A stretch of 20,610 nucleotides of DNA from an uncultured Bacilli bacterium (GTDB lineage: Bacteria; Bacillota_I; Bacilli_A; RF39; UBA660). A program made the translations under genes and the position numbers. Below the pieces are notes generated by a model that saw only the letters and a list, made by a program, of their open reading frames with translations, made no database searches and was not told the DNA's origin. The stretch is from NCBI GenBank assembly GCA_910577075.1, contig CAJTKV010000008.1:1-20610 (forward strand), in the 5' to 3' direction. This document shows positions 1 through 7,232 of the stretch, one piece after another. Within the stretch, counting starts at the first letter, position 1. Each line of letters begins with the position of its first letter.

Positions 1-73
1 TTTGTGAATAATACTTAATTTACTCTTTTGTTGCACTTGACTTTTTAATTTAGAAAAGTTCCGTAAATACCCA

Positions 74-101
74 TTTACTTTGTTATATTTTTTGATATAA
101 T
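74..101 (+). promoter_or_regulatory. Candidate sigma-A promoter for the 127-870 gene
   Basis: A perfect -10 hexamer TATAAT lies at 96-101. A TTTACT element at 74-79, 16 bases upstream, can serve as -35. A strong Shine-Dalgarno AAGGAGA at 110-116 follows, then the start codon at 127. The -10 match is seen directly; promoter activity is inferred. Confidence 0.55.
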
Positions 102-126
102 CTTAATATAAGGAGACTGAAAAATT

Positions 127-870
127 ATGAATGAAATAACAACATTAATAAATAGTGCATTGACATTGATAAATGAAATTGAAAATCAAATATTTGTCAA
201 CCATCGTGCCAAGTATGCTGGAGCTAAAACTATGTTAGACAATTATCGTGAAGAAATTGCTGAAATAAGTAGAATGATTACTAGCATAACTGATGGAACT
301 AAACTTAACGAACTAAAAGAAGATTTAACAAGCATGACGCAAAATGTAAATGCTGCTCGCGAAAATGGTATAGTGGCACCATTATATAATACTAAACCTT
401 TTAATTCTACTATCGATACCATGATTACTCAACTAGATAACAATGCCCCTGAGACCGTTATGCCTACGGCAAACATTGATATTCAAGCTATTGAGAACGC
501 TATTCCTCAAACTAATATAGCGCCACAACCAGAAATTGCCCCAGTAGCACAAGCAACACCAGAAATTGCTGTCCTAGAGGATAACCAAGACATTATACCT
601 CAAGTTGAACAAGTCGTTATCCAAGAGGACCCAACAAACGAAGTTGTCTATGAAGCAACTCCTGCACCTCAAATATTAGATAATGCTCAAACCGAAGTAA
701 TCCAAACAATAACACCAGATATCGTCATCGCTGCTGATACTCCTGATCAAATGGCCAATATTGCTCCAACAATAGAAATACCTTCTGTTGAACCAATGAT
801 CCAAGTGCCAAATGTCGAGATTCCAACTAATGCTGGTATTGCTGATACTAATCAAGAAGTAGGAGCTTAA
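127..870 (+). CDS. Hypothetical protein with coiled-coil N-terminus and low-complexity Pro/Gln/Ile tail
   Basis: I do not recognise this 247-residue protein. It has no signal peptide or membrane segment, so it is probably cytoplasmic. Residues 1-100 are helical and charged, with heptad-like spacing around residues 40-75, suggesting a coiled coil. From about residue 105 the sequence becomes low complexity, rich in Ile, Pro, Gln, Ala, Thr and acidic residues, with degenerate repeats built on short Pro-x-Glu-Ile units such as APQPEIAP and ATPEIAV. The tail looks disordered, and its length is likely to vary between strains. The start is set by AAGGAGA ten bases upstream of the ATG. The gene stands alone: it has its own promoter upstream and a terminator directly after the stop. 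A structural, linker or surface-array role cannot be chosen from sequence alone. Confidence 0.75.
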   Translation: MNEITTLINSALTLINEIENQIFVNHRAKYAGAKTMLDNYREEIAEISRMITSITDGTKLNELKEDLTSMTQNVNAARENGIVAPLYNTKPFNSTIDTMITQLDNNAPETVMPTANIDIQAIENAIPQTNIAPQPEIAPVAQATPEIAVLEDNQDIIPQVEQVVIQEDPTNEVVYEATPAPQILDNAQTEVIQTITPDIVIAADTPDQMANIAPTIEIPSVEPMIQVPNVEIPTNAGIADTNQEVGA

Positions 871-876
871 AACTAA

Positions 877-910
877 AAAAAACTTTTATGAAAATTCATA
901 AAAGTTTTTT
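877..910. terminator. Bidirectional rho-independent terminator
   Basis: Perfect 16-bp inverted repeat (877-892 with 895-910). The arms contain ACTTTTATGAA and its complement, with T-runs on both strands. It sits five to seven bases from the stop codons of two convergent genes and so can end transcription of both. Confidence 0.85.
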
Positions 911-915
911 ATTGC

Positions 916-1860
916 CTATTTTTTATTTTTTTCTTTTTCTAATTGTAATAAATTTAAATATAATTCATAATTCTGACGTTGCTTTTTTACGAATACTTGT
1001 AAAATCATTCCTGTTACAAACATCAAAAGTGCTATCGTAAAGCCAAAACAACTGACAATCAAGCTTGGGAATTTAGCAACAAGCCCCGTTTGAAAATATC
1101 CAACATAAGCTGGAATGCCAATAATAATACTTATTATGGCGAAGATAATGGCAATTATATTGAAAAACAATGCGGGTTTATATTCTTTAAAAAGAGTAGC
1201 TATTGTTTTAATAACTTTTAATCCGTCGGAATAAGTATTCAATTTCGAAACAGAACCCTTTGGTCTATCGCGGTATTGAACAGGTATCTCCACAACTTTA
1301 TAGTTCTTATCTACAGCATGAATAGTCATTTCTGTTTCAATTTCAAATCCCTTAGATAATACGGGAAAACACTTAACAAAATCATAGGAAAATGCTCTAT
1401 AGCCCGTCATAATATCCTTTATATTATTTTTAAACAATACATTGATTAGTTTGCGAACTAAGACATTGCCAAAATTGTGAAATTTTCTTTTATTTTCTTT
1501 AAAATATGTACTAGAAAGACGATCTCCGACAACCATATCTGCTCGACCACTCAAAACTAAATCAATCATTTCTCTTGCATTCTCGGCTGGATAAGTATCA
1601 TCTCCATCAATCATCAAGTAAGCATCAGCTTCAACTTCTCTAAACATTGTGCGTATGACATTTCCTTTTCCTTGGCGATACTCGTAGCATACTATAGCAC
1701 CTGCTTTGCGTGCCAACTCATCCGTTCCATCTGTAGAGTTATTATCGTAAACATAAATATCAGCCTCTGGTAGAGCTTTCTTATAATCCTTGACAACCTT
1801 TTCTACTGTTGCCGATTCATTATAGCAAGGAATCAACACTGCAATTTTACTTTTTTTCAT
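916..1860 (-). CDS. GT2 family glycosyltransferase, GtrB/DPM1-like, with two C-terminal membrane helices
   Basis: A 314-residue family 2 glycosyltransferase. The N-terminal GT-A fold shows the IPCYNE motif (10-15), the DNNSTDGT nucleotide-binding stretch (39-46) and the metal-binding DGD (85-87). Two hydrophobic segments follow at about 229-255 and 266-291, with a short charged tail. This is the layout of enzymes such as GtrB and CsbB, which move a sugar from a nucleotide donor to undecaprenyl phosphate at the inner membrane face. Its start overlaps the end of the upstream membrane-protein gene by 14 bases, so the two are translationally coupled; GAGGTG provides the ribosome site inside that overlap. 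A GtrA-family gene about 5.4 kb away and the coupled GT-C-like protein could complete a three-component glycosylation system. The sugar and the acceptor are unknown. Confidence 0.88.
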   Translation of the reverse strand: MKKSKIAVLIPCYNESATVEKVVKDYKKALPEADIYVYDNNSTDGTDELARKAGAIVCYEYRQGKGNVIRTMFREVEADAYLMIDGDDTYPAENAREMIDLVLSGRADMVVGDRLSSTYFKENKRKFHNFGNVLVRKLINVLFKNNIKDIMTGYRAFSYDFVKCFPVLSKGFEIETEMTIHAVDKNYKVVEIPVQYRDRPKGSVSKLNTYSDGLKVIKTIATLFKEYKPALFFNIIAIIFAIISIIIGIPAYVGYFQTGLVAKFPSLIVSCFGFTIALLMFVTGMILQVFVKKQRQNYELYLNLLQLEKEKNKK

Positions 1861-3688
1861 TTTTTACACCTCGTACTTCTTTTAATAATAATATAGTCAA
1901 TATTGGTAATATAAAGACATATGGCATTGTATATCTAAAGTATGTATTAACCGGTGATATAATACAAAACAACAAAGAGCCATAAAGTGGAACAAGTGCT
2001 ATTAAATATTTTTTCTTTTTATTTGTAATTAAATAGGCCGATAAAATAAGTAATAGCCATGTATTTGCTCCTATAGATGCCAGTAAGCCAATTATTGGTA
2101 AATAGGGAAATATATTACCATAGACGGTTAAAATATTTCTTAATCCTACTAAATCATTAAAATGATATCTAACTAATTTATTCTTAGTAACTCTCGTATC
2201 ATATGTCGAATAGATATACCAATTGTGATCATTAGGATAAATATAGCCATATATATTATTTAGTGTAGCATCGATATAAGTCTCCGGATGTTTAACTAAT
2301 CCCTTAAACCAAATCTTAAAATATGCTATTAAATCCTTCGTTTCAGTATATTTATTATATTCATTTTTCACAGGATCGGCAATCTCTGGTTTATACCTTT
2401 CCGCCAATGTATCATAATTTAATATGTAATCAATCGTCTTGATATCCTCATCACTTAGTTCATCGGCATGATATTTGACATATCTTGCTGTCTGTTGAAA
2501 AGGAACACTTAACATCTCTCGCACACTTCCATCACTTATACCTAATGCAGGAACTAAAATCTTGTTAAAAGAAAATAAACTTATCGCAAATAAGCCAAAA
2601 GATATCAGTAAACGCTTCCTATTAACTTTTGAATATACCAAAATAAATGGCAAAGTCATGACAATAATATAAGCTCCATTATGTCTAAATAGAGACATCA
2701 GCATCATAACTATATATAATATTAAAACACTTCTTTTACTTATAAGCACATCCTTTTTGGTATGAACAAAATCATATATATATAGTACAAATAAAATCAT
2801 AAATGCCGTATAAAGAGTATCCTTTACAGCCGATATTGAATAGAAAGCATACATTGGAACAAGAAGATACATTATATTTAACATTATTACATACCTCTTA
2901 GCTATTCCCTTTTTTAAAGCAAATGTACAAGTATAAGCTAAAATACTTGCATATATGAGAGTTTGTCCTAACGTATATATAAATAGTCCAAAATTATCAT
3001 TTATTAACATTCTTCCTAAATCTATACACCATCCTAATAAAAATGTTTGAGTAACCGGATGATGCGCTGTTATAAAGACATTAGGATCTCTTTGAATAAC
3101 CCAATTGATATATTTCGTTGGAACATTGTAATACTGTCGAATCTGAAAAGCTGGATCGGGTGATAATACAATTGGATAAAAGGCAATTATATAGATACTA
3201 AAAGCTAATAATATCGACACTAGTGGCGTCAAAAATGGATGAATATCCAATTTTTTCTTATACCAATTTATCACTCTATTTTTTGATGCTTTCTCTTTTA
3301 AATCAATCTTATTTAAAAATATATCTAAATATATAAAGCCTAATCTAAATATATAAGCATAACCTATTATTTTAAATACACTTATGATAATTGTCGTCAC
3401 ATTGGCAAATATTAAATTAAGAGTTCCCTTTCCAACATATGCTTCTCCAATAAGCATAAATGCCGAAAACAACCATATTAATATAGTTTTACTTTTACTT
3501 ATTTTTCTATCTTTATTAGCAAGACCTAATTTTATCAAAGTCAAGCTCATTAATCCCATAATCAAAACATTCTTATTATAAAAATGTTCATAATTCATAT
3601 TTTGAATTGACTGAAAATCTACTAAATCCAAAAATACAGCAATACTGCTTAATAATGAAAATAGAATTATTAATCTTTTATTTTTCAT
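1847..3688 (-). CDS. Large polytopic membrane protein, GT-C/DUF6020-like putative glycosyltransferase
   Basis: A 613-residue protein with roughly a dozen hydrophobic segments through most of its length. A hydrophilic loop at about 385-485 holds many acidic and aromatic residues. Near residue 175 it carries a SPDPAFQI motif, followed by a His-His-Pro motif (AHHPVTQ) at about 208. Acidic residues in the first outer loop of a polytopic membrane protein are a hallmark of lipid-sugar-dependent GT-C enzymes, and the pattern resembles the uncharacterised DUF6020 family. It is coupled by a 14-base overlap to the GT2 gene. The inferred role is transfer of the sugar that GT2 loads onto undecaprenyl phosphate to an outer-face acceptor such as teichoic acid or protein. 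GGAG 11 bases upstream supports this start. A flippase or polymerase is the alternative. Confidence 0.72.
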   Translation of the reverse strand: MKNKRLIILFSLLSSIAVFLDLVDFQSIQNMNYEHFYNKNVLIMGLMSLTLIKLGLANKDRKISKSKTILIWLFSAFMLIGEAYVGKGTLNLIFANVTTIIISVFKIIGYAYIFRLGFIYLDIFLNKIDLKEKASKNRVINWYKKKLDIHPFLTPLVSILLAFSIYIIAFYPIVLSPDPAFQIRQYYNVPTKYINWVIQRDPNVFITAHHPVTQTFLLGWCIDLGRMLINDNFGLFIYTLGQTLIYASILAYTCTFALKKGIAKRYVIMLNIMYLLVPMYAFYSISAVKDTLYTAFMILFVLYIYDFVHTKKDVLISKRSVLILYIVMMLMSLFRHNGAYIIVMTLPFILVYSKVNRKRLLISFGLFAISLFSFNKILVPALGISDGSVREMLSVPFQQTARYVKYHADELSDEDIKTIDYILNYDTLAERYKPEIADPVKNEYNKYTETKDLIAYFKIWFKGLVKHPETYIDATLNNIYGYIYPNDHNWYIYSTYDTRVTKNKLVRYHFNDLVGLRNILTVYGNIFPYLPIIGLLASIGANTWLLLILSAYLITNKKKKYLIALVPLYGSLLFCIISPVNTYFRYTMPYVFILPILTILLLKEVRGVKNEKK

Positions 3689-3715
3689 ATACAGATAAAC
3701 TCCAATTCCAAATAT

Positions 3716-3745
3716 ATTATACTATATTATTAGGAGCATTAGCAA
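3716..3745 (-). promoter_or_regulatory. Candidate sigma-A promoter for the GT-C/GT2 pair
   Basis: On the minus strand, TTGCTA (3740-3745) and a perfect TATAAT (3716-3721) are separated by 18 bases. The elements lie just after the UPF0316 stop codon (3751-3753), about 28 bases before the downstream start. This suggests that the glycosyltransferase pair is transcribed independently of the upstream gene. Confidence 0.6.
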
Positions 3746-3750
3746 GATTA

Positions 3751-4251
3751 TCATTTCTTCTTTATATAGCCATTATAAGCCACCTTTGAATCATTTATAA
3801 TGATAAAGGACTTTTTATCTATTTTTTTAATTAAATTTATACATTCTTTAACCCTTCTTTTATTAGTCTCTATAAATAACATATTCTTATTATCAATAGT
3901 TTTAATGACTGATATTCCAAAATTATTTTTTTTAATATCAGATATCTCTTTTGCTTTTATCACATCCGATATAACTTGAATACTTACAAAGCCACTTATA
4001 AACATCTCATTGATAATTGTTCCTAAATACGTACCTGTTGCATATCCTGCTGCATAAGATATCACGATAAATATTGAAGTTATTTCAGTATTTAAAGCTT
4101 CTCTTGCCGCATAAAACCAAATAAATATTTCGACAAATGCAATAATTGCTGCTATAGTTCTTTTTCCCTTAACAATAAAATATGTTCTAACTGTTCCCAA
4201 ACTGACATCAATAATACGCGCTAAAAATATCTTCAAACATAAAAGGATCAT
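3751..4251 (-). CDS. UPF0316 family membrane protein (DUF5698 + DUF2179)
   Basis: A 166-residue protein whose N-terminal half contains three hydrophobic segments, with the family's characteristic opening (ARIIDVSLGTVRTYFIVKG). The C-terminal half, about residues 88-155, is a soluble alpha/beta DUF2179 domain. The same architecture occurs in Bacillus UPF0316/YebE-type proteins; the soluble domain is shared with YitT-type proteins. Molecular function is unknown; the domain is often assumed to bind a small ligand. A very strong GGGAGGAG site precedes the ATG. The gene diverges from the cotJ operon across only 77 bases, and a symmetrical CATACTA box faces each gene, so it may be switched on at the same time as the spore-coat genes (inference). 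Confidence 0.85.
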   Translation of the reverse strand: MILLCLKIFLARIIDVSLGTVRTYFIVKGKRTIAAIIAFVEIFIWFYAAREALNTEITSIFIVISYAAGYATGTYLGTIINEMFISGFVSIQVISDVIKAKEISDIKKNNFGISVIKTIDNKNMLFIETNKRRVKECINLIKKIDKKSFIIINDSKVAYNGYIKKK

Positions 4252-4269
4252 GAATACTCCTCCCTCTTT

Positions 4270-4312
4270 AGTATGGTTTTATAAACCAATTTTATAAGTT
4301 AAGCATACTATA
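4270..4312. promoter_or_regulatory. Divergent control region with mirrored CATACTA boxes
   Basis: TAGTATG (4270-4276) and CATACTA (4304-4310) form a 7-bp inverted repeat between the UPF0316 and cotJ genes. On the plus strand CATACTATA fits the mother-cell sigma-K -10 pattern CATAnnnTA, with an AC dinucleotide 17 bases upstream at 4285-4286. It also resembles the sigma-E -10. On the minus strand the mirrored box precedes the UPF0316 ribosome site. If both are -10 elements the leaders are extremely short, so an operator dyad is the alternative reading. Confidence 0.4.
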
Positions 4313-4328
4313 AAGTGGAGGTAATAAA

Positions 4329-4721
4329 ATGTTATTTGAATTTGAAACAAACATATATGATAAACCTTTGACTAAGTTTTTTGACATCGATGAAGGTTTT
4401 GAAAAAGGCAATATGTTTCCCGAATTATACGACGGTTATAAAAACTATAAACCAGCACGTATAGAACCACACAATGAAAGAGAAGCATTGCTTTTAAAGA
4501 TTATGAAACTTGATTTTGCTATGAACGATATAAATCTTTATCTCGTACTTCATCCTAATGATAATGAAGTATTCGAAAAATTCAAGCAAATCGCCAAGCA
4601 TTTAAAACACTGTACTAATGAGTACAATCAAAAATATCAAGTATTAGAATTATGCGATGATACTTTTGATAGTTATTCATGGAATTCTAATCCATGGCCA
4701 TGGGAGGGTGAACATGTATAA
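4329..4721 (+). CDS. cotJB: Spore coat protein CotJB with CotJA-like N-terminal region
   Basis: Residues 49-130 match CotJB: a helical stretch with EREALLLKIMKLDFAMND, then NLYLVLHP and a Trp/Pro-rich end. CotJB proteins are normally about 80-90 residues. Here the extra 48 residues contain an acidic GFEKGNMFPELYDGY segment resembling the GTLFPELY core of CotJA. The gene therefore looks like a CotJA-CotJB fusion, or a CotJB that absorbed CotJA's role. CotJ proteins are small components of the inner spore coat made in the mother cell. GGAGG at 4317-4321 sets the start. The stop overlaps the cotJC start by eight bases, so the two proteins are made together. The CotJB assignment is firm; the fusion reading is moderately secure. 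Confidence 0.88.
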   Translation: MLFEFETNIYDKPLTKFFDIDEGFEKGNMFPELYDGYKNYKPARIEPHNEREALLLKIMKLDFAMNDINLYLVLHPNDNEVFEKFKQIAKHLKHCTNEYNQKYQVLELCDDTFDSYSWNSNPWPWEGEHV

Positions 4722-5271
4722 ATATGATAAAAAATTGCCATATCCAGTAAATATCCATAAAAAAGATTTAAAAATGGCAAAATATATAATTACAGCCTAT
4801 GGAGGATATGCTGGAGAATTAGGAGCCGCTCTTCGTTATTTCTCCCAAAAATTTGGCATGCCAACCGAAGAAGGAAAAAATCTCTTAAATAGTATTGCAA
4901 CCGAAGAATTAGGTCATAATGAAATGGTTTGCTCTATGGTTCATCAACTTGTTAAAGATGCTTCCTTAGAAGAGATGAAAGAAGCTGGTTTAGAATCTTT
5001 ATATGCCGAACACGGCAAGGGAATTTATCCAAGTGATGCCAATGGCGTTCCCTTTACTGTGGCATACTTTGCATCGACAGGAAATCCTCTCGCTGATTTA
5101 GTTGAAGACATGGCTGCCGAGGAAAAAGCACGCGTCATGTACGAACATTTAATTGATTTAGCTACTGATGAAAACGTCATAGAACCACTTCTATTCTTGC
5201 GTCAAAGAGAGGTTGTGCACTTTGCTCGTTTTAAAGAACTATATGAAAAATATAAAAAGATGGGATTCTAA
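4714..5271 (+). CDS. cotJC: CotJC, manganese-catalase-like spore coat protein
   Basis: A ferritin-like four-helix protein of 185 residues from the ATG at 4714. That start is preceded by GGGAGGGTGAAC, and the protein begins MYKYDKKLPYP as in CotJC relatives. An in-frame ATG at 4657 lies inside cotJB, has no comparable ribosome site and would add a hydrophobic prefix foreign to the family. Di-metal ligands can be placed at E35, E65 and H68 (EELGHNEM), E136 or E137, and H169 (VVHFARF), matching the Glu/His set of Mn catalases. The enzyme is expected to dismutate hydrogen peroxide in or near the spore coat. It is co-transcribed with and overlaps cotJB, and a terminator spans its stop codon. The length is normal for CotJC. 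Confidence 0.93.
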   Translation: MYKYDKKLPYPVNIHKKDLKMAKYIITAYGGYAGELGAALRYFSQKFGMPTEEGKNLLNSIATEELGHNEMVCSMVHQLVKDASLEEMKEAGLESLYAEHGKGIYPSDANGVPFTVAYFASTGNPLADLVEDMAAEEKARVMYEHLIDLATDENVIEPLLFLRQREVVHFARFKELYEKYKKMGF

Positions 5272-5287
5272 TCCATCTTTTTTATTT
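5254..5287. terminator. Bidirectional terminator between convergent cotJC and metallophosphoesterase genes
   Basis: AAAAAGATGG (5254-5263) pairs with CCATCTTTTT (5273-5282), with further T residues on the plus strand and A/T-rich sequence on the other side. It spans both stop codons, since the two genes overlap by four bases tail to tail. Confidence 0.75.
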
Positions 5288-6194
5288 TTTTAACATCATC
5301 ATTTATATTTATTACATCCATCTCGCGACTATATAGATTATTAAACCAATATAACCATGCTCCTAGAGCCTTAAGATCCTCCATCACGATTCCTGGAACC
5401 TTCAAAAACCCTGGAGAAATATCGATATTAGTTCCCTGAGCATTTTGATAAAGACCCACAGAATGCCTTGGTAAAATACTTTTATCTGGTCCCAATATTC
5501 CAAATGGCAAAAACTCAAGACAATGTGGAATCATTGCCGCATGATTATGCCCCGACAAAATCAAGTCAAAATTTCCACAATCATCAATCATTTTTCCCCT
5601 ATCAAAAAACACCAAAGGACTATGACACAACAAAATATTAAAGCGGTCATTATCAATATTCATGGCATCAAATTGCTTTTTCATATGCGTTATATCAGCA
5701 TGAATACACTCCATATCTGGTCCTTCATCATCAAGATAGCTATACCCCATAACGGATATATTTTCACCTAAATCAATTCTTTCTGAACTCCCTGGTATAA
5801 TTGGATAAAAATTCTTACTTATACTCTTCAAAAAAGCAAAGTATTCTTTCTGATATTTTTCTCTTTCTATTTTCATTTCCTCGCGACTTTTATTAGCTAA
5901 AAATAACTCCAAATCATGCGAGCCAAAACTCATAAACGTCGGAGAAATATCGGCAAGATAATAAAAATACTCTTGCAATTCTCTTTGATAATTGACACCA
6001 TATTCCAAAGAATCTATAAAATCTCCCGTTAAAGATATCATATCTGGCTTTATTCTTTCCAGCATTCCAATGACATCTTTAATATCTTTACTAAACTTAT
6101 CTCCCCTAAAATGGATATCCGTTAAATTGACTATTTTAAATTTTCTATCCACTTTTTGGGAATTTAAAAATCTCTCATTAACATATATTTTCAT
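5268..6194 (-). CDS. Calcineurin-like metallophosphoesterase, cytoplasmic
   Basis: A 308-residue protein with the metallophosphoesterase motifs in order: DIH (D26, H28), GDF (G56-D57), GSHD (90-93), a CHSP histidine and SGHNHAA near residue 214. These normally build a two-metal centre that hydrolyses phosphomono- or diesters. The family resembles YkuE/YaeI-type enzymes acting on lipid-linked phosphates, but there is no signal peptide or membrane helix here, so it is soluble. The third motif is usually GNH(D/E); here the metal-bridging Asn is replaced by Ser (S91, codon TCG). Activity or metal preference may therefore be altered. A GGG-rich site precedes the ATG. The gene starts 21 bases after the upstream transferase gene ends, consistent with one operon. 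The substrate is not predictable. Confidence 0.87.
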   Translation of the reverse strand: MKIYVNERFLNSQKVDRKFKIVNLTDIHFRGDKFSKDIKDVIGMLERIKPDMISLTGDFIDSLEYGVNYQRELQEYFYYLADISPTFMSFGSHDLELFLANKSREEMKIEREKYQKEYFAFLKSISKNFYPIIPGSSERIDLGENISVMGYSYLDDEGPDMECIHADITHMKKQFDAMNIDNDRFNILLCHSPLVFFDRGKMIDDCGNFDLILSGHNHAAMIPHCLEFLPFGILGPDKSILPRHSVGLYQNAQGTNIDISPGFLKVPGIVMEDLKALGAWLYWFNNLYSREMDVININDDVKKIKKMD

Positions 6195-6215
6195 AATAAT
6201 CCCTTACCCATTTTA

Positions 6216-7175
6216 TCACACTCTTTTAATTAAGTGAACAATATCATTTTGATAAAGCCCCATACCATTAGTACCTGCGCCTATCTCATAAAATTCTGAA
6301 GATAATTCTGATAAAACATCAATTTCATCACTTCTCATATCGTGATAATCTAAATCATCTTTTTTAAATTCTAAATGGCGTGGCAATCCATCCATAGAGT
6401 GAAAATAGTTTACTAAAGCTCCACCCTTTTGCAAATACTTCGGATATTCACTCTCTAGCATATGTATAAAGATCAGTTTTTCTTCTAATGGCAATGAATA
6501 TAAAATATTGCTAAAAAATACCATATCAAAATCTCTTTCATCCTTATAATCGGAACTTTCCAAATCCAATATATCAAACTGCGCATAGTGGATTTTACTT
6601 TGTAAATCTACACTTTTTGCCTTATAAAATCCCTCTTCATTATTAACACTAAACATGCTCATGGCAATATCCATATAATACTTGGGATTATCAAAAAATC
6701 TTGGACATAATCGCAACATATCATATAACTTATCAAATATTTCCACGCCAGGCATACTTGTAAACATCTTATCTAAAAGACATTGAGCTCGAGGTTGTAA
6801 GACCTTCCTTAATTTTTCATAATATTTTTCATCAAAGATAACATCGCTTTCAAACATGTAAAAAAATGCTAAAAATTCCTTATATTCCAACATTAATGTA
6901 GCAGCAATTCTTAACTGTTCTGTATAATAGGAAACCAAGCTTATATCGTACGTATAAACTTCTATTCCCTTGTTTGCCATCTCAATAGCGCCTTCTCCCG
7001 AACTAGCGGGAATCATCACCTTTTTAATATTATTTAGAATTTCCATAATAACGGGGATTTTATCTGTACACATAAACACTGCTTGAGAATTCTCACCAAA
7101 TGTCTTATCGAAGCATCTTCTATTAATAGTATCTAAATCCTTTAAAGCTCTTGTTTTATCCGCATATGTAAGCAT
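6216..7175 (-). CDS. DUF3419/BtaA-like SAM-dependent transferase
   Basis: A 319-residue protein with a Rossmann-type SAM-binding beginning: VMIPASSGEGAIEMANKG at about 53-70, then the acidic end of strand 2 (VYTYDIS, about 73-79). The helix after it (residues about 84-105, with QLRIAATLMLEYKEFLAFF) resembles DUF3419 proteins, the family of BtaA, which transfers the 3-amino-3-carboxypropyl group of SAM to diacylglycerol. A FDMVFFSNILYSLP segment near residue 220 looks like methyltransferase motif post-II. The closest defensible label is a class I SAM-dependent enzyme related to DUF3419; a methyltransferase is equally possible. It has its own strong promoter, and its ribosome site lies inside a terminator-like hairpin. 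The metallophosphoesterase gene follows after 21 bases. Confidence 0.6.
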   Translation of the reverse strand: MLTYADKTRALKDLDTINRRCFDKTFGENSQAVFMCTDKIPVIMEILNNIKKVMIPASSGEGAIEMANKGIEVYTYDISLVSYYTEQLRIAATLMLEYKEFLAFFYMFESDVIFDEKYYEKLRKVLQPRAQCLLDKMFTSMPGVEIFDKLYDMLRLCPRFFDNPKYYMDIAMSMFSVNNEEGFYKAKSVDLQSKIHYAQFDILDLESSDYKDERDFDMVFFSNILYSLPLEEKLIFIHMLESEYPKYLQKGGALVNYFHSMDGLPRHLEFKKDDLDYHDMRSDEIDVLSELSSEFYEIGAGTNGMGLYQNDIVHLIKRV

Positions 7176-7177
7176 AC

Positions 7178-7200
7178 AAAAAACCCCTCTTTTCGAAGGG
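7178..7200 (-). terminator. Terminator-like hairpin overlapping the leader of the DUF3419-like gene
   Basis: On the minus strand CCCTTC (7195-7200) pairs with GAGGGG (7184-7189), using one G-U pair and a GAAAA loop. Six T residues (7178-7183) follow directly. It lies 32 bases after the GtrA stop codon and fits that gene's terminator. However, AGAGGGG is also the only ribosome site for the start codon at 7175, eight bases on, and a strong promoter lies just upstream of the hairpin. Confidence 0.65.
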
Positions 7201-7202
7201 AT

Positions 7203-7231
7203 ATTATAACTGACTATCTGCCTTAAGTCAA
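7203..7231 (-). promoter_or_regulatory. Strong sigma-A promoter for the DUF3419-like/metallophosphoesterase operon
   Basis: On the minus strand, TTGACT (7226-7231) and a perfect TATAAT (7203-7208) are exactly 17 bases apart. This is the best consensus promoter in the window. It starts two bases after the GtrA stop codon. Predicted transcription begins at or just before the hairpin at 7184-7200. Confidence 0.75.
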
Positions 7232-7232
7232 A

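Noticed and set aside
3384..3789. Plus-strand hydrophobic open frames opposite the GT-C-like gene
   Set aside because: Antisense shadows of membrane-helix codons; no ribosome sites.
4657..4713. Upstream in-frame start for CotJC adding 19 residues
   Set aside because: Lies inside cotJB, lacks a ribosome site, and adds a prefix foreign to the CotJC family; the ATG at 4714 has GGGAGGG upstream.
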